From an uncultured SAR86 cluster bacterium (GTDB taxonomy: Bacteria > Pseudomonadota > Gammaproteobacteria > Magnimaribacterales > Magnimaribacteraceae), in the NCBI GenBank assembly GCA_902532015.1, contig CACAGI010000009.1, forward strand, positions 1-45,658: a stretch of DNA of 45,658 bases, given 5' to 3'. A program made the translations under genes and the position numbers. The notes below the pieces were generated by a model. It ran no database searches, was not told where the DNA came from, and worked only from the letters and a program-made list of their open reading frames with translations. This document shows, in pieces, positions 15,913-23,806 of the stretch; position 1 is the stretch's first letter, and every line of letters starts with the position of its first letter.

Positions 15913-16605
15913 ATGAGTAAACACATCCTTATTGTTGAAGATGAAAAGGATCTACTAGATACCCTTGAATACAATTTTAAGCACGCAGGTTATAAAGTCT
16001 CCACGTCCTTAGAGGGCAATAAAGCAATAAGTCTTGCTACGGGTAAGAATAATCCAGATCTAGTCATTTTAGATTTAATGCTACCTGACATTTCTGGTTT
16101 AGACGTTTGCAAAGAAATAAGAAGTAACCCCGTGAGTAAAAACACACCCATATTGATGTTAACGGCTAAAGGAGAAGAGGTGGACCGTATCCTTGGACTT
16201 GAGCTTGGAGCTGATGATTACCTGGTTAAACCCTTCAGTCTCAGAGAATTAACACTCAGAGTAGCGGCGTTACTCAAAAGAAATGTGCCCTTAGAATCAG
16301 ATGAGAATATTAAATTAGGTGATTTAAATATTGATTTAGCCGCGCACAGAATTTTCGTTGAATCTAATGAAGTTACGTTAACGGCAAAAGAATTTGATTT
16401 ATTAGTGCATTTAGCCAGACACAATGGCCGTGTTCAAACAAGAGATTACTTATTAGAACAAATTTGGGGTTATTCCAGCGACGTAACCACAAGAACCGTC
16501 GACACACACATAAAAAGACTTAGATCTAAAATAGGGTCTTTTGGAAATTTAATCGAAACAGTTCGGTCAATTGGGTATCGATTTAACTATAATTCAGATA
16601 CATGA
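15913..16605 (+). CDS. phoB: Phosphate regulon response regulator PhoB
   Basis: 230 residues of the OmpR/PhoB family. The receiver domain has the acidic pair (VEDE, 8-11), phospho-acceptor Asp54 (ILDLMLPD) and Lys106 (YLVKPFS). The C-terminal winged helix includes LTAKEFDLLVHLARHNGRVQTRDYLLEQIWGY-type sequence and the RTVDTHIKRLRSKI recognition region. It binds Pho boxes and activates phosphate-starvation genes. Its identification as PhoB rather than another OmpR regulator rests on the adjacent PhoR kinase, a Pho-box array upstream of itself, and the downstream porin/DUF47/Pit genes with the same sites. The stop overlaps the phoR ATG by four bases (ATGA). Confidence 0.95.
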   Translation: MSKHILIVEDEKDLLDTLEYNFKHAGYKVSTSLEGNKAISLATGKNNPDLVILDLMLPDISGLDVCKEIRSNPVSKNTPILMLTAKGEEVDRILGLELGADDYLVKPFSLRELTLRVAALLKRNVPLESDENIKLGDLNIDLAAHRIFVESNEVTLTAKEFDLLVHLARHNGRVQTRDYLLEQIWGYSSDVTTRTVDTHIKRLRSKIGSFGNLIETVRSIGYRFNYNSDT

Positions 16606-17678
16606 GTTTCCTAGATTTTTTTAAAAAGAAAGAAGAATCTTTTCAACAGCCTGAACCCACTAATAATAGCTCGGCAAGAGATCTATCCGGAGTTTTAAAC
16701 TCGGTTGGAGTGGGTTTAATAGTCATAGATGAAAATGACTGTTTATTGGAACTTAATGAATCCAGCATGGGCTATCTTGGACTATCTGAGAATACCATTG
16801 GAAGTAAAGCGGTAGAGGTTATAAAAAGTGTAGATTTAATCAATCTTATCAAGCAGGTAAAAGAGTCAACAAATCAAGTTGAAGAAATAAGCGGAACTCA
16901 CGCAGGGGATAAGAATTTTTTAGTCAGTGCCACTTATGATGAAGAAAACCAGGAGACACAAATTGTCATGATGGATACAACTCGTGCTAATAGATTAGAG
17001 AACGTTAGAAGAGATTTCATCACCAACTTATCTCATGAATTAAGAACACCTGTATCGGTAATAAGAGCAAACTCAGAGTCTTTGATCGACGGAGCTCTGG
17101 AAGACGAAGAGACAGCTAAGAAGTTCTCAACTGCTATTCTTAGAAATGCGGAAAAATTAACGCGTTTGTTATCGGATATCTTAAATTTATCTACTCTTGA
17201 ATCAGGTGAATACACACTAGATATTCGATCCACTAATGTCACACCCATTATTAATAATGTAGTTTCTAACTTAAAAGAAGCGAATCCTTCAATAGACATG
17301 CAAGTAACAATTAATGAAGATTTAATGGTCATGTGCGACATTCAGGCTTTTGAACAAGTGATGACCAACCTAATTGAAAACGGAATAAAGTATGGCACTA
17401 CCGAAAATTCCAATACCTTATCGATAAGTGCTAAGCCAGTAGGTCAGAAGATACGATTTGAAATAGAAGATAAAGGGAAGGGCATACCTCCGGAAGAAAG
17501 AAAAAGAGTTTTTGAAAGGTTTTACAGAGTTCAGGAAAAGGAAGTTCTTGAAAACACTGGAACTGGACTAGGTTTATCCATAGTTAAAAATTTAGTTCAT
17601 CTCATGGACGGCTCCGTAGGCAACGAACAGGCTCATCCCAACGGAACTATTTTCTGGTTTACTTTAAATATTGATTAG
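16602..17678 (+). CDS. phoR: Phosphate regulon sensor kinase PhoR, without membrane segments
   Basis: 358 residues: a PAS-like domain (about 27-130), a HisKA dimerisation domain with phospho-acceptor His145 (NLSHELRTPVSVIRAN), and an HATPase domain with N box Asn260 (NLIENGIKYG), G1 DKGKGIP (290-296) and G2 GTGLGLS (320-326). It should phosphorylate PhoB. Typical PhoR proteins start with one or two transmembrane helices; here the N-terminus is hydrophilic (MSFLDFFKKKEESFQQPEP) and no hydrophobic span precedes the PAS domain, so the kinase looks cytosolic. The four-base overlap with phoB indicates coupled translation. Confidence 0.94.
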   Translation: MSFLDFFKKKEESFQQPEPTNNSSARDLSGVLNSVGVGLIVIDENDCLLELNESSMGYLGLSENTIGSKAVEVIKSVDLINLIKQVKESTNQVEEISGTHAGDKNFLVSATYDEENQETQIVMMDTTRANRLENVRRDFITNLSHELRTPVSVIRANSESLIDGALEDEETAKKFSTAILRNAEKLTRLLSDILNLSTLESGEYTLDIRSTNVTPIINNVVSNLKEANPSIDMQVTINEDLMVMCDIQAFEQVMTNLIENGIKYGTTENSNTLSISAKPVGQKIRFEIEDKGKGIPPEERKRVFERFYRVQEKEVLENTGTGLGLSIVKNLVHLMDGSVGNEQAHPNGTIFWFTLNID

Positions 17679-17693
17679 AAACAAACTACATAA

Positions 17694-17722
17694 TCGTTTC
17701 TAGCTTGAAACAAGATTGTAAC
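17694..17722 (+). promoter_or_regulatory. Pho-box array upstream of the porin gene
   Basis: Three half-sites at exact 11-base steps: TCGTTTC (17694), TTGAAAC (17705) and TTGTAAC (17716). An AT-rich -10 candidate, TATTAC, starts at 17730. The last two half-sites match the phoB and DUF47 arrays best. Suggests PhoB-dependent porin expression. Confidence 0.7.
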
Positions 17723-17768
17723 AATCTTTTATTACTCTAAGTTTATTATTTAAAAAATTGGAGACTAA

Positions 17769-18698
17769 ATGAAACTTAGAAATTATTTATTCATTTTTAT
17801 TACATTCGTTTGTTTCTCTTTAAAATCTGAACCTACTGTTTATGGAAAACTTTGGATCTCAGTCGAATCTCAAGATACTTCATCGGGCACAGAAATCGAT
17901 ATGGTTAGTAATTCTTCAAGATTGGGTGTTAAAGGTTCAATGGATTTTGGGGAAGGCTTAGAGGCCATTTACCAAGCAGAGTATGAGCTTGATCCAGTGG
18001 ACGGTACCGCTGATGAAAAAAATGGAAGGACTTTAAAGCAAAGAAATAGTTTTGTTGGCATAAAAGGATCTTATGGAACTTTATTCCTGGGTACACACGA
18101 TACAGCCATGAAGCGATCTATAGCAAAAATTGATCTTTTTAATGATCTCGCAGCTGATATTAAGAATATCTTACAAGGCGAGAATAGGATGAGTGATTTT
18201 ATCGGTTATACAACTCCGACTTTAGGAGACGGATTTTCTGCAACTTTTAATGCCATCAAAGGTACTGAAGAAGAGGGAGACAACAGTATTGGGGATTCCA
18301 CTTCTATGTCTCTAAACTATAAAACTAAATCTTTGTACGCAGCCATTGCTTTTGATTCGAAGCTAAAAGGCTACGATACGACGAGGATCTCTATTCAAGT
18401 ACCTTTTGATAGAACTCAAATAGGTATTATTTATCAAGATACTGAGAAACTAAGCTCTGGCCTAAAAGAAGATGGTTATGTTTTAAGTCTTTCAAACAAG
18501 GTAGGAGAAAAAGGAGTATTCAAAATTCAGTTAGCGGAATCAGATATGAAAATAGGTTCCGGCAAACAAACTTCAATTGGTTATGACTATAAATTAAGTA
18601 AAAAGGCAAAAGCTTTTGTCTTTTATACAGACCTTTCAGGAGATAGTCTTTCTAAAGAAAAAGAAATAAGTGCATTAGGTTTTGAGTATAAATTTTAA
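17769..18698 (+). CDS. Outer-membrane porin (general porin type)
   Basis: 309 residues with a cleavable signal peptide (hydrophobic about residues 6-17, likely cut near SLKSEP) followed by YGKLWISVE, NSSRLGVKGSMDFGEGL and EAIYQAEYEL, the opening strands of Gram-negative porins, and SFVGIKGSYGTLFLGTHDT, the loop-3 region. It ends in FEYKF with the terminal phenylalanine needed by the BAM assembly machine. It is somewhat shorter than the 340-380 residue classical porins. It lies between phoR and the DUF47/Pit genes, with its own Pho-box array and GGAG six bases before the ATG, so a role in phosphate or anion uptake is inferred; the pore selectivity cannot be read directly. Confidence 0.88.
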   Translation: MKLRNYLFIFITFVCFSLKSEPTVYGKLWISVESQDTSSGTEIDMVSNSSRLGVKGSMDFGEGLEAIYQAEYELDPVDGTADEKNGRTLKQRNSFVGIKGSYGTLFLGTHDTAMKRSIAKIDLFNDLAADIKNILQGENRMSDFIGYTTPTLGDGFSATFNAIKGTEEEGDNSIGDSTSMSLNYKTKSLYAAIAFDSKLKGYDTTRISIQVPFDRTQIGIIYQDTEKLSSGLKEDGYVLSLSNKVGEKGVFKIQLAESDMKIGSGKQTSIGYDYKLSKKAKAFVFYTDLSGDSLSKEKEISALGFEYKF

Positions 18699-18701
18699 TA
18701 A

Positions 18702-18730
18702 CTGTTACTAAGACGTAACACAGTTGTAAC
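18702..18730 (+). promoter_or_regulatory. Pho-box array upstream of DUF47-pit
   Basis: Three half-sites at exact 11-base steps: CTGTTAC (18702), ACGTAAC (18713) and TTGTAAC (18724). The array starts three bases after the porin stop. It is the clearest Pho-box array in the window. Confidence 0.78.
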
Positions 18731-18782
18731 AAGTTTTATTAAATTAAAAGATAAAATATAAGAATAAAGAGAGGAACAAAAA

Positions 18783-19460
18783 ATGGCATCTAGAGGTTTT
18801 AGCGATATTATAAAAAAATCACCATTTGGACCAATTAAGGCTCATATGGAAGTCTCCAAAAATAGTACTGAAGAGTTAATTAACTTTTTAGAATCAGCTG
18901 TTAATTCTGATTGGAATAAAGCGACTGAATCTAGAAAGGTTATTTCACAATTAGAAAATGAAGCTGACGTTTTAAAAGCCGAAACAAGAAGCATGCTTAC
19001 GAAAAGTTTGTTTTTAGCTGTTCCTAGAGAAGATATTCTGGATTTAATCAGATTAGCCGATGACATTCCTAACACTGTTAAGGATATTTCGGGATTGATG
19101 ATAGGGCGTCAAATGGAAATCCCTACTGAAATATCTACTTCATTCATGCTTTTTGCAAAAGAGGCAGCCGCTATCACGGATGCAGCCGGCGAGGCTGTTG
19201 ATCATATCGATGAACTTTTTCAATTTTCTTTTGGTGGAAATGCTGCAATTAAGATGAAAGAACTTATAGAAAAACTAGACTCTCTTGAAAATACTAATGA
19301 TCAATCTGAGATTACTCTTAGAGCAGAGTTATTTGCAATCGAAAAGGACCTTCCTCCAGTTAATGTTATGTTTTTATATAATATTATCAATAAGATAGGA
19401 GAATTATCTGATAGAGCAGAGCAAGTTGGTCATCGAATTTCATTAATCGCATCTAGATAG
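18783..19460 (+). CDS. DUF47 (PhoU-like) phosphate transport accessory protein
   Basis: 225 residues, matching the usual length of the DUF47/TIGR00153 family. It is an all-helical, PhoU-like protein: features include KSPFGPIKAHMEVS near the N-terminus, ENEADVLKAETRSML, LADDIPNTVKDISGLM and a C-terminal NKIGELSDRAEQVGHRISLIAS. DUF47 proteins are nearly always next to pit genes and are thought to modulate phosphate import. The next gene, nine bases away, is a Pit transporter. A GAGAGGA ribosome site precedes the ATG, and a three-site Pho-box array precedes the gene, so it is probably induced by phosphate limitation. Confidence 0.94.
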   Translation: MASRGFSDIIKKSPFGPIKAHMEVSKNSTEELINFLESAVNSDWNKATESRKVISQLENEADVLKAETRSMLTKSLFLAVPREDILDLIRLADDIPNTVKDISGLMIGRQMEIPTEISTSFMLFAKEAAAITDAAGEAVDHIDELFQFSFGGNAAIKMKELIEKLDSLENTNDQSEITLRAELFAIEKDLPPVNVMFLYNIINKIGELSDRAEQVGHRISLIASR

Positions 19461-19468
19461 GAGTAAAC

Positions 19469-20734
19469 ATGGAAACTATTATCTTATATGGACCTTACTT
19501 ACTAATTTCGGGATGTGTTTTTGGTTTCTTTATGGCCTGGGGCATAGGAGCTAATGATGTAGCAAACGCTATGGGAACATCAGTTGGCGCTAGGGCACTG
19601 ACACTTGCACAAGCTATTTTAGTGGCTTGTATATTTGAATTTGCTGGTGCTTATCTAGCAGGTGGTGAAGTTACTTCAACCATTAGAAAAGGGATTATTG
19701 ATCCAAGCTTACTTCAAGATACCCCTGATTTATTAGTTTTTGGCATGTTGGCTGCACTCCTGGCTGCTGGAACATGGCTTTTAATAGCTTCTTCTAGAGG
19801 ATGGCCAGTTTCTACTACTCACTCCATTGTAGGAGCGATTGTTGGTTTTGCAGCGGTTGGTATAAGCGTCGATGCAGTTAGCTGGTCTAAGGTAGGATCT
19901 ATAGTTTCTAGTTGGGTTGTATCCCCATTAATGTCGGGAACCATCGCTTTCTTAATCTTTCTGTCTGTTCAAAAACTAATATTGAATACAGATAAGCCAT
20001 TTGAGAACGCAAAGAAATACGTACCAGGGTATATGTTCTTGGTTGGCTTTGTTATCTCAATGGTCACTTTGTTAAAAGGACTTAAGCACATTGGCTTACC
20101 ACTCACATTTGCAGAGAGCTTAATTTATTCGATTGCGATAGGTGTTGTTATCTCTTTGATTGGTTCTTTCTTTCTTAGGAAGGTAGAGAATACTTCACAA
20201 ACTAGAGGCGATATTGTCTTTGATGGAGTAGAAAAAGTGTTTGCTGTTCTAATGGTATTCACAGCTTGCGCCATGGCATTTGCTCATGGTTCAAATGATG
20301 TAGCTAATGCTGTGGGTCCTTTGGCGGCTATAGCTAGTGTGGTTCAATCCGGCGGAGAAATAGCAGCTAAGTCAGTCATGCCTTGGTGGATATTATTACT
20401 AGGCGCTGGAGGAATTGTGGCTGGTCTAGCAACCTTAGGTTATAAAGTAATTGAGACCGTAGGAAGAAATATCACTGAATTGACTCCAAGTAGAGGTTTT
20501 GCTGCAGAATTAGCTGCTGCCACGACAGTTGTATTGGCTTCTGGAACAGGATTGCCTATTTCAACCACTCACACTCTTGTTGGAGCTGTTTTAGGTGTTG
20601 GACTGGCGAGAGGGATAGCCGCTATAGATTTTTCAGTTGTTGGAAGAATCATAGTTTCTTGGATAGTTACTTTGCCTGTTGGTGCAGGACTATCAATCCT
20701 ATTTTTCTTTACCCTTAAAAGCATATTTGGTTAA
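19469..20734 (+). CDS. Inorganic phosphate transporter, Pit family
   Basis: 421 residues, mostly hydrophobic with about ten membrane segments. The two diagnostic inverted PD001131-type repeats are present: GANDVANAMGTSVGARALT (27-45) and AHGSNDVANAVGPLAAI (about 271-287), each followed by a GWPVSTTHSIVGAIVG or GLPISTTHTLVGAVLG motif. Pit proteins import metal-phosphate by proton or sodium symport. It is co-transcribed with the DUF47 gene under a Pho-box array, which is unlike the constitutive, low-affinity role of PitA in E. coli. No Pst ABC transporter is seen in the window, so Pit may be the main inducible phosphate importer here; that last point is inference. Confidence 0.95.
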   Translation: METIILYGPYLLISGCVFGFFMAWGIGANDVANAMGTSVGARALTLAQAILVACIFEFAGAYLAGGEVTSTIRKGIIDPSLLQDTPDLLVFGMLAALLAAGTWLLIASSRGWPVSTTHSIVGAIVGFAAVGISVDAVSWSKVGSIVSSWVVSPLMSGTIAFLIFLSVQKLILNTDKPFENAKKYVPGYMFLVGFVISMVTLLKGLKHIGLPLTFAESLIYSIAIGVVISLIGSFFLRKVENTSQTRGDIVFDGVEKVFAVLMVFTACAMAFAHGSNDVANAVGPLAAIASVVQSGGEIAAKSVMPWWILLLGAGGIVAGLATLGYKVIETVGRNITELTPSRGFAAELAAATTVVLASGTGLPISTTHTLVGAVLGVGLARGIAAIDFSVVGRIIVSWIVTLPVGAGLSILFFFTLKSIFG

Positions 20735-20782
20735 AACTATATTTTTATAGATTTACGCAACTAATTATAAGAATATGTCTAT

Positions 20783-21367
20783 ATGTGTGGGCGTTTTACT
20801 TTACGCAATGTAGATACTTTAAAGTCTAAATACGGAGAAATAGATTTTGAACCAAGTTATAACCTTGCTCCCGGAAACTCAATTTTGATGCTTACGGATC
20901 AACTAAAATCTATAAATTGGTCTTTTACTCCTTATTGGGCAGATAAACCTTTTAATTTAATCAATGCAAGATCAGAAACCCTTAACTCCAAACCTTCCTT
21001 TGAAAATTCTAATAGATGCTTAATTCCTGCTGATGGCTGGTATGAATGGAAAACAGAAGGAGAAGAAAAGACACCTTACTTTCATCACGCCGATGGCGAT
21101 ATTTTCTTTTTTGCAGGCGTGTATGGAGGTTATAGAGGAAAACTAGGATGCGCTATTGTTACGATGGAAGCTCTTGAGACCACTAAAGAAATCCATGAAA
21201 GAATGCCCCTTGTAGTTGCCAGGTCACATTTTAAGGAATGGTTAGAAGGAAGTGATAGTAATAGCTTTGATGAGGCAATGGTTAAATCCATTAAACATCA
21301 TCGCGTTTCAACACATGTTAATAACCCTACAAATAATGACCCTAAATGCATTTTCCCTACTAGTTAA
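20783..21367 (+). CDS. yedK: SRAP-domain (YedK/HMCES) abasic-site protein
   Basis: 194 residues beginning MCGRFT: Cys2 becomes the N-terminal nucleophile after methionine removal and forms a thiazolidine crosslink with DNA abasic sites. Other conserved residues are Asn61 (NARSET), Glu88 (DGWYEWK) and His138 (IHERMPLVV), the catalytic set of YedK/HMCES. It shields abasic sites in single-stranded DNA from breakage. It is slightly shorter than E. coli YedK (about 220 residues). A TATAAG box about 12 bases before the ATG and no Shine-Dalgarno suggest a short or absent leader. It is followed after two bases by the aquaporin gene. Confidence 0.94.
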   Translation: MCGRFTLRNVDTLKSKYGEIDFEPSYNLAPGNSILMLTDQLKSINWSFTPYWADKPFNLINARSETLNSKPSFENSNRCLIPADGWYEWKTEGEEKTPYFHHADGDIFFFAGVYGGYRGKLGCAIVTMEALETTKEIHERMPLVVARSHFKEWLEGSDSNSFDEAMVKSIKHHRVSTHVNNPTNNDPKCIFPTS

Positions 21368-21369
21368 TA

Positions 21370-22026
21370 ATGCCAAAACTTAAAGAATTACTAAGTGAAT
21401 TCACAGGAACTTGTTTCCTGTTAATGATAGTGGTTGGTTCCGGAATAATGGGCCAAAATCTTTCAGAACAAAACATATTAATTTTATTAGGCAATACCAT
21501 TGCAACCGGAACGGGCTTGATGGTTCTAATTTGGATTTTTATGCAATCCTCTGGTTCGCATTTTAATCCAGCCGTATCGTTTATATTTTATTTATCTAAA
21601 GAAATAACTTCACTGCAATTGATCTCATACATACTTGTGCAAATCATAGGAGCTTTAACTGGAGTAGTTTTGGCTCATTACATGTTTAATTTAGATTTAT
21701 TCCAATTGTCAGGTAATTACAGGTCAAGTATAAATATATATTTTGCAGAATCAGTAGCTACCTTTGGATTAATATTAACGATCCTAAGAGTTAAAGAATT
21801 AAATCAGTTCTTGGTTGCACCAGCAGTGGGTTTGTATATTACAGCAGGGTATTGGTTCACATCTTCTACTTCTTTTGCTAATCCGGCAGTTACTATAGCT
21901 AGATCTTTTACTGATACCTTTACAGGTATTAATCTAGACAATGTGATCTTTTTTATAGCATTCCAATTTATTGGAGCTACATTAGCTTTAGGTCTTAATA
22001 AACTGATTGAAGAATCTAAAACTTAG
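21370..22026 (+). CDS. Aquaporin-family (MIP) channel
   Basis: 218 residues, six membrane spans plus two half-helices marked by NPA motifs at 66-68 (GSHFNPAVSF) and 171-173 (FANPAVTIARS). The selectivity-filter arginine is Arg178. These are the defining elements of MIP channels that pass water, glycerol or small neutral solutes. The second motif resembles bacterial AqpZ/AqpS-like proteins, but I cannot assign water versus glycerol or metalloid transport. It starts two bases after the SRAP gene and overlaps the convergent TetR gene by four bases. The pairing with SRAP has no evident functional reason. Confidence 0.92.
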   Translation: MPKLKELLSEFTGTCFLLMIVVGSGIMGQNLSEQNILILLGNTIATGTGLMVLIWIFMQSSGSHFNPAVSFIFYLSKEITSLQLISYILVQIIGALTGVVLAHYMFNLDLFQLSGNYRSSINIYFAESVATFGLILTILRVKELNQFLVAPAVGLYITAGYWFTSSTSFANPAVTIARSFTDTFTGINLDNVIFFIAFQFIGATLALGLNKLIEESKT

Positions 22027-22580
22027 TTTGATAAATAAGATAGACAGGCTCTTTTAGATTCACCTAAAAAGGCTGGACTTATACTTTTCTCAGACTTGAA
22101 TCCACTATAGAGAGAAGATAAAAACATCTGTGTAGCTATTTGATTTTTAATAGGCTTGGTGTTGGGAGAGAGTCTCGAAATTTCCTTACTAATTGCAGTG
22201 CTTAATAAATCCTCTGCAAATTTAGTAAAAAGAACTTCAGCAATTTCTTTATTTTGATTTATGTAAATAGCGGATACATCAATAATAATTTTGTAGTGTT
22301 CTGACACATTTGAATAATTAACGTTTTCTAGGTTCTTTTTAATTAAGTTTATTAATTTCAAACAATGCTTTTCTGACAAAGCATCAACGATAGATTCATT
22401 GCTGGGAAAAAATTTATAAATAGAAGGCCTTTTCATTCCAGAAATTTTAGCCACGTCTTGTATGGTTAGAGAATAATTAGAATCTGATTTAAGAATGTAT
22501 TCTGCCGTTTCAAGAACTTTTTCAAATCGCTTTATGCTTCTCTTTTGTTGAGGTTTTATTATTTCTGAAGAAGATTCCAT
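22023..22580 (-). CDS. TetR-family transcriptional regulator
   Basis: 185 residues. The N-terminal DNA-binding domain has a TetR helix-turn-helix: LTIQDVAKISGMKRPSIYKFFPSNESIVDALSEKH (about 39-73), where the tyrosine and phenylalanine of the recognition helix follow the TetR pattern. The C-terminal part is a variable helical ligand domain. It is divergent from the MFS gene across a 74-base gap, the usual arrangement for a TetR repressor controlling an exporter. The effector is unknown. Confidence 0.9.
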   Translation of the reverse strand: MESSSEIIKPQQKRSIKRFEKVLETAEYILKSDSNYSLTIQDVAKISGMKRPSIYKFFPSNESIVDALSEKHCLKLINLIKKNLENVNYSNVSEHYKIIIDVSAIYINQNKEIAEVLFTKFAEDLLSTAISKEISRLSPNTKPIKNQIATQMFLSSLYSGFKSEKSISPAFLGESKRACLSYLSN

Positions 22581-22581
22581 T

Positions 22582-22630
22582 TTTATAAGTTAATCAGCCA
22601 ATTCTCATAAATGACTATATACTTTATAAG
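22582..22630. promoter_or_regulatory. Divergent TetR-MFS control region, candidate operator repeats
   Basis: The 74-base gap contains two copies of TTTATAAG (22582-22589 and 22623-22630), 41 bases apart, and a -10-like TATACT (22617-22622) for the MFS gene. The second copy abuts this -10. TTTATAAG contains a palindromic TTATAA, so it may be part of a TetR operator, but in such AT-rich DNA chance copies are likely. Confidence 0.3.
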
Positions 22631-22654
22631 CCAGGTACTACAGAAAAAATTAGA

Positions 22655-23791
22655 ATGAAAATTAAGGGATATTTGAATCTATTCTCAGGCATGGTTATGT
22701 TAGAGCTAGGTAACTTGTCTTCGACTTTAGCACCTTTCAATGTAGGAGTTATATCAGATGGCTTTGTAGCCTCATCTCAAGACTCAGGTCTTGTTGTATC
22801 TTTAGAACTATTTTTCGCGGCCATGGGTGCGCTTTTTTTTGGAGCTTCTAATCTTAAGGGTCAGAAGTTAGCTTTTTTAGGTTGTTTTGTTGTCGTTGTT
22901 TGTTATTACTTGGGCTCTCTTTCAACTAACGTATCTGAAATATTTCTTATCAAGTCCTTTTCAGGTTTAGGTTGTGGAATGTTAATAGCTAGCGGACATT
23001 CTATTTTGGCAGCTTCCAAAGAGCCCAATAGAACTTATGCGATGTTTACGGTTTTCGCTTCTTGCACTGGAGCAACATTAGTTTATTTTTCAAGCATTTG
23101 GATAGAGGAGGGAGGTTATGTTCAGTTCTTTACTAACTTTGTTTTTATATATGCAGCTCTTTCTATATCTTTTTTCTTGGCCACGAAACCAAATTTATCT
23201 TTAACTCAGGATTCTAATGATGGTGAGAATTCAAAATTATATATATTTGCTTGTCTTATTCTTGCCGTCCTCTTTTTTGAAGTCCCTTCTAGCGGTATCT
23301 GGGCCTTTATGGAAAGATTTGGTGTTGAAGATTTAGGAATGAATGTTTCCCGTGTTGGTGAAGTCATATCTATATCAATAATATTTAGTTTAATTGGGCC
23401 ATTATTTGTAGGTTTGGTAGGAAATAGGCTCGGCAGAAAAATTCCTATCTTAGTTTGTCTCTTTTTATCTAGTTTTTGTATTTACTTTATATTTGGAGTT
23501 GCCACGGTCGAGACGTTTTATTACGGAAATATAACTTGGAATATTATCTTTACAATAATGGTTATCTTTATTCTCGGTGCTTCAGCAGATATAGATCCAT
23601 CTGGCAGATTAGGATCATGGTTAAATGCCTGTATGCTCCTAAGTGCTTCAATTTCTCCGGCTGTATTTGGATGGGTTTTGTTAGACCAAAGTTTATCGGA
23701 GATATACCCCTATTTAATGTTTTTCTTGTTAGCTGCTTTTGTGTGTATTTTTATTACAAAAAGAGAATTAGAACCAATTGATAAAGTATAA
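22655..23791 (+). CDS. MFS transporter
   Basis: 378 residues with about ten to twelve hydrophobic helices and typical major-facilitator features: SFSGLGCGMLIASGHSI (helix 4 area) and GLVGNRLGRKIPILVC, which holds the conserved loop between helices 8 and 9 (GxLxDRxGRr-like). It is slightly shorter than most members. It is the first gene of a plus-strand run leading to the aminotransferase (15-base gap), and its promoter region is shared with a TetR gene, so it is probably under TetR control. Whether it imports the aminotransferase substrate or exports a toxic compound cannot be told. Confidence 0.85.
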   Translation: MKIKGYLNLFSGMVMLELGNLSSTLAPFNVGVISDGFVASSQDSGLVVSLELFFAAMGALFFGASNLKGQKLAFLGCFVVVVCYYLGSLSTNVSEIFLIKSFSGLGCGMLIASGHSILAASKEPNRTYAMFTVFASCTGATLVYFSSIWIEEGGYVQFFTNFVFIYAALSISFFLATKPNLSLTQDSNDGENSKLYIFACLILAVLFFEVPSSGIWAFMERFGVEDLGMNVSRVGEVISISIIFSLIGPLFVGLVGNRLGRKIPILVCLFLSSFCIYFIFGVATVETFYYGNITWNIIFTIMVIFILGASADIDPSGRLGSWLNACMLLSASISPAVFGWVLLDQSLSEIYPYLMFFLLAAFVCIFITKRELEPIDKV

Positions 23792-23806
23792 TAAGGCCAA
23801 AAAAAT

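Noticed and set aside
17033..17341. Minus-strand frame inside phoR.
   Set aside because: Antisense to the HisKA and HATPase regions; no independent support.
23476..23781. Frame-shifted plus-strand ORF inside the MFS gene.
   Set aside because: The MFS frame runs through the region with membrane helices and needs no frameshift.
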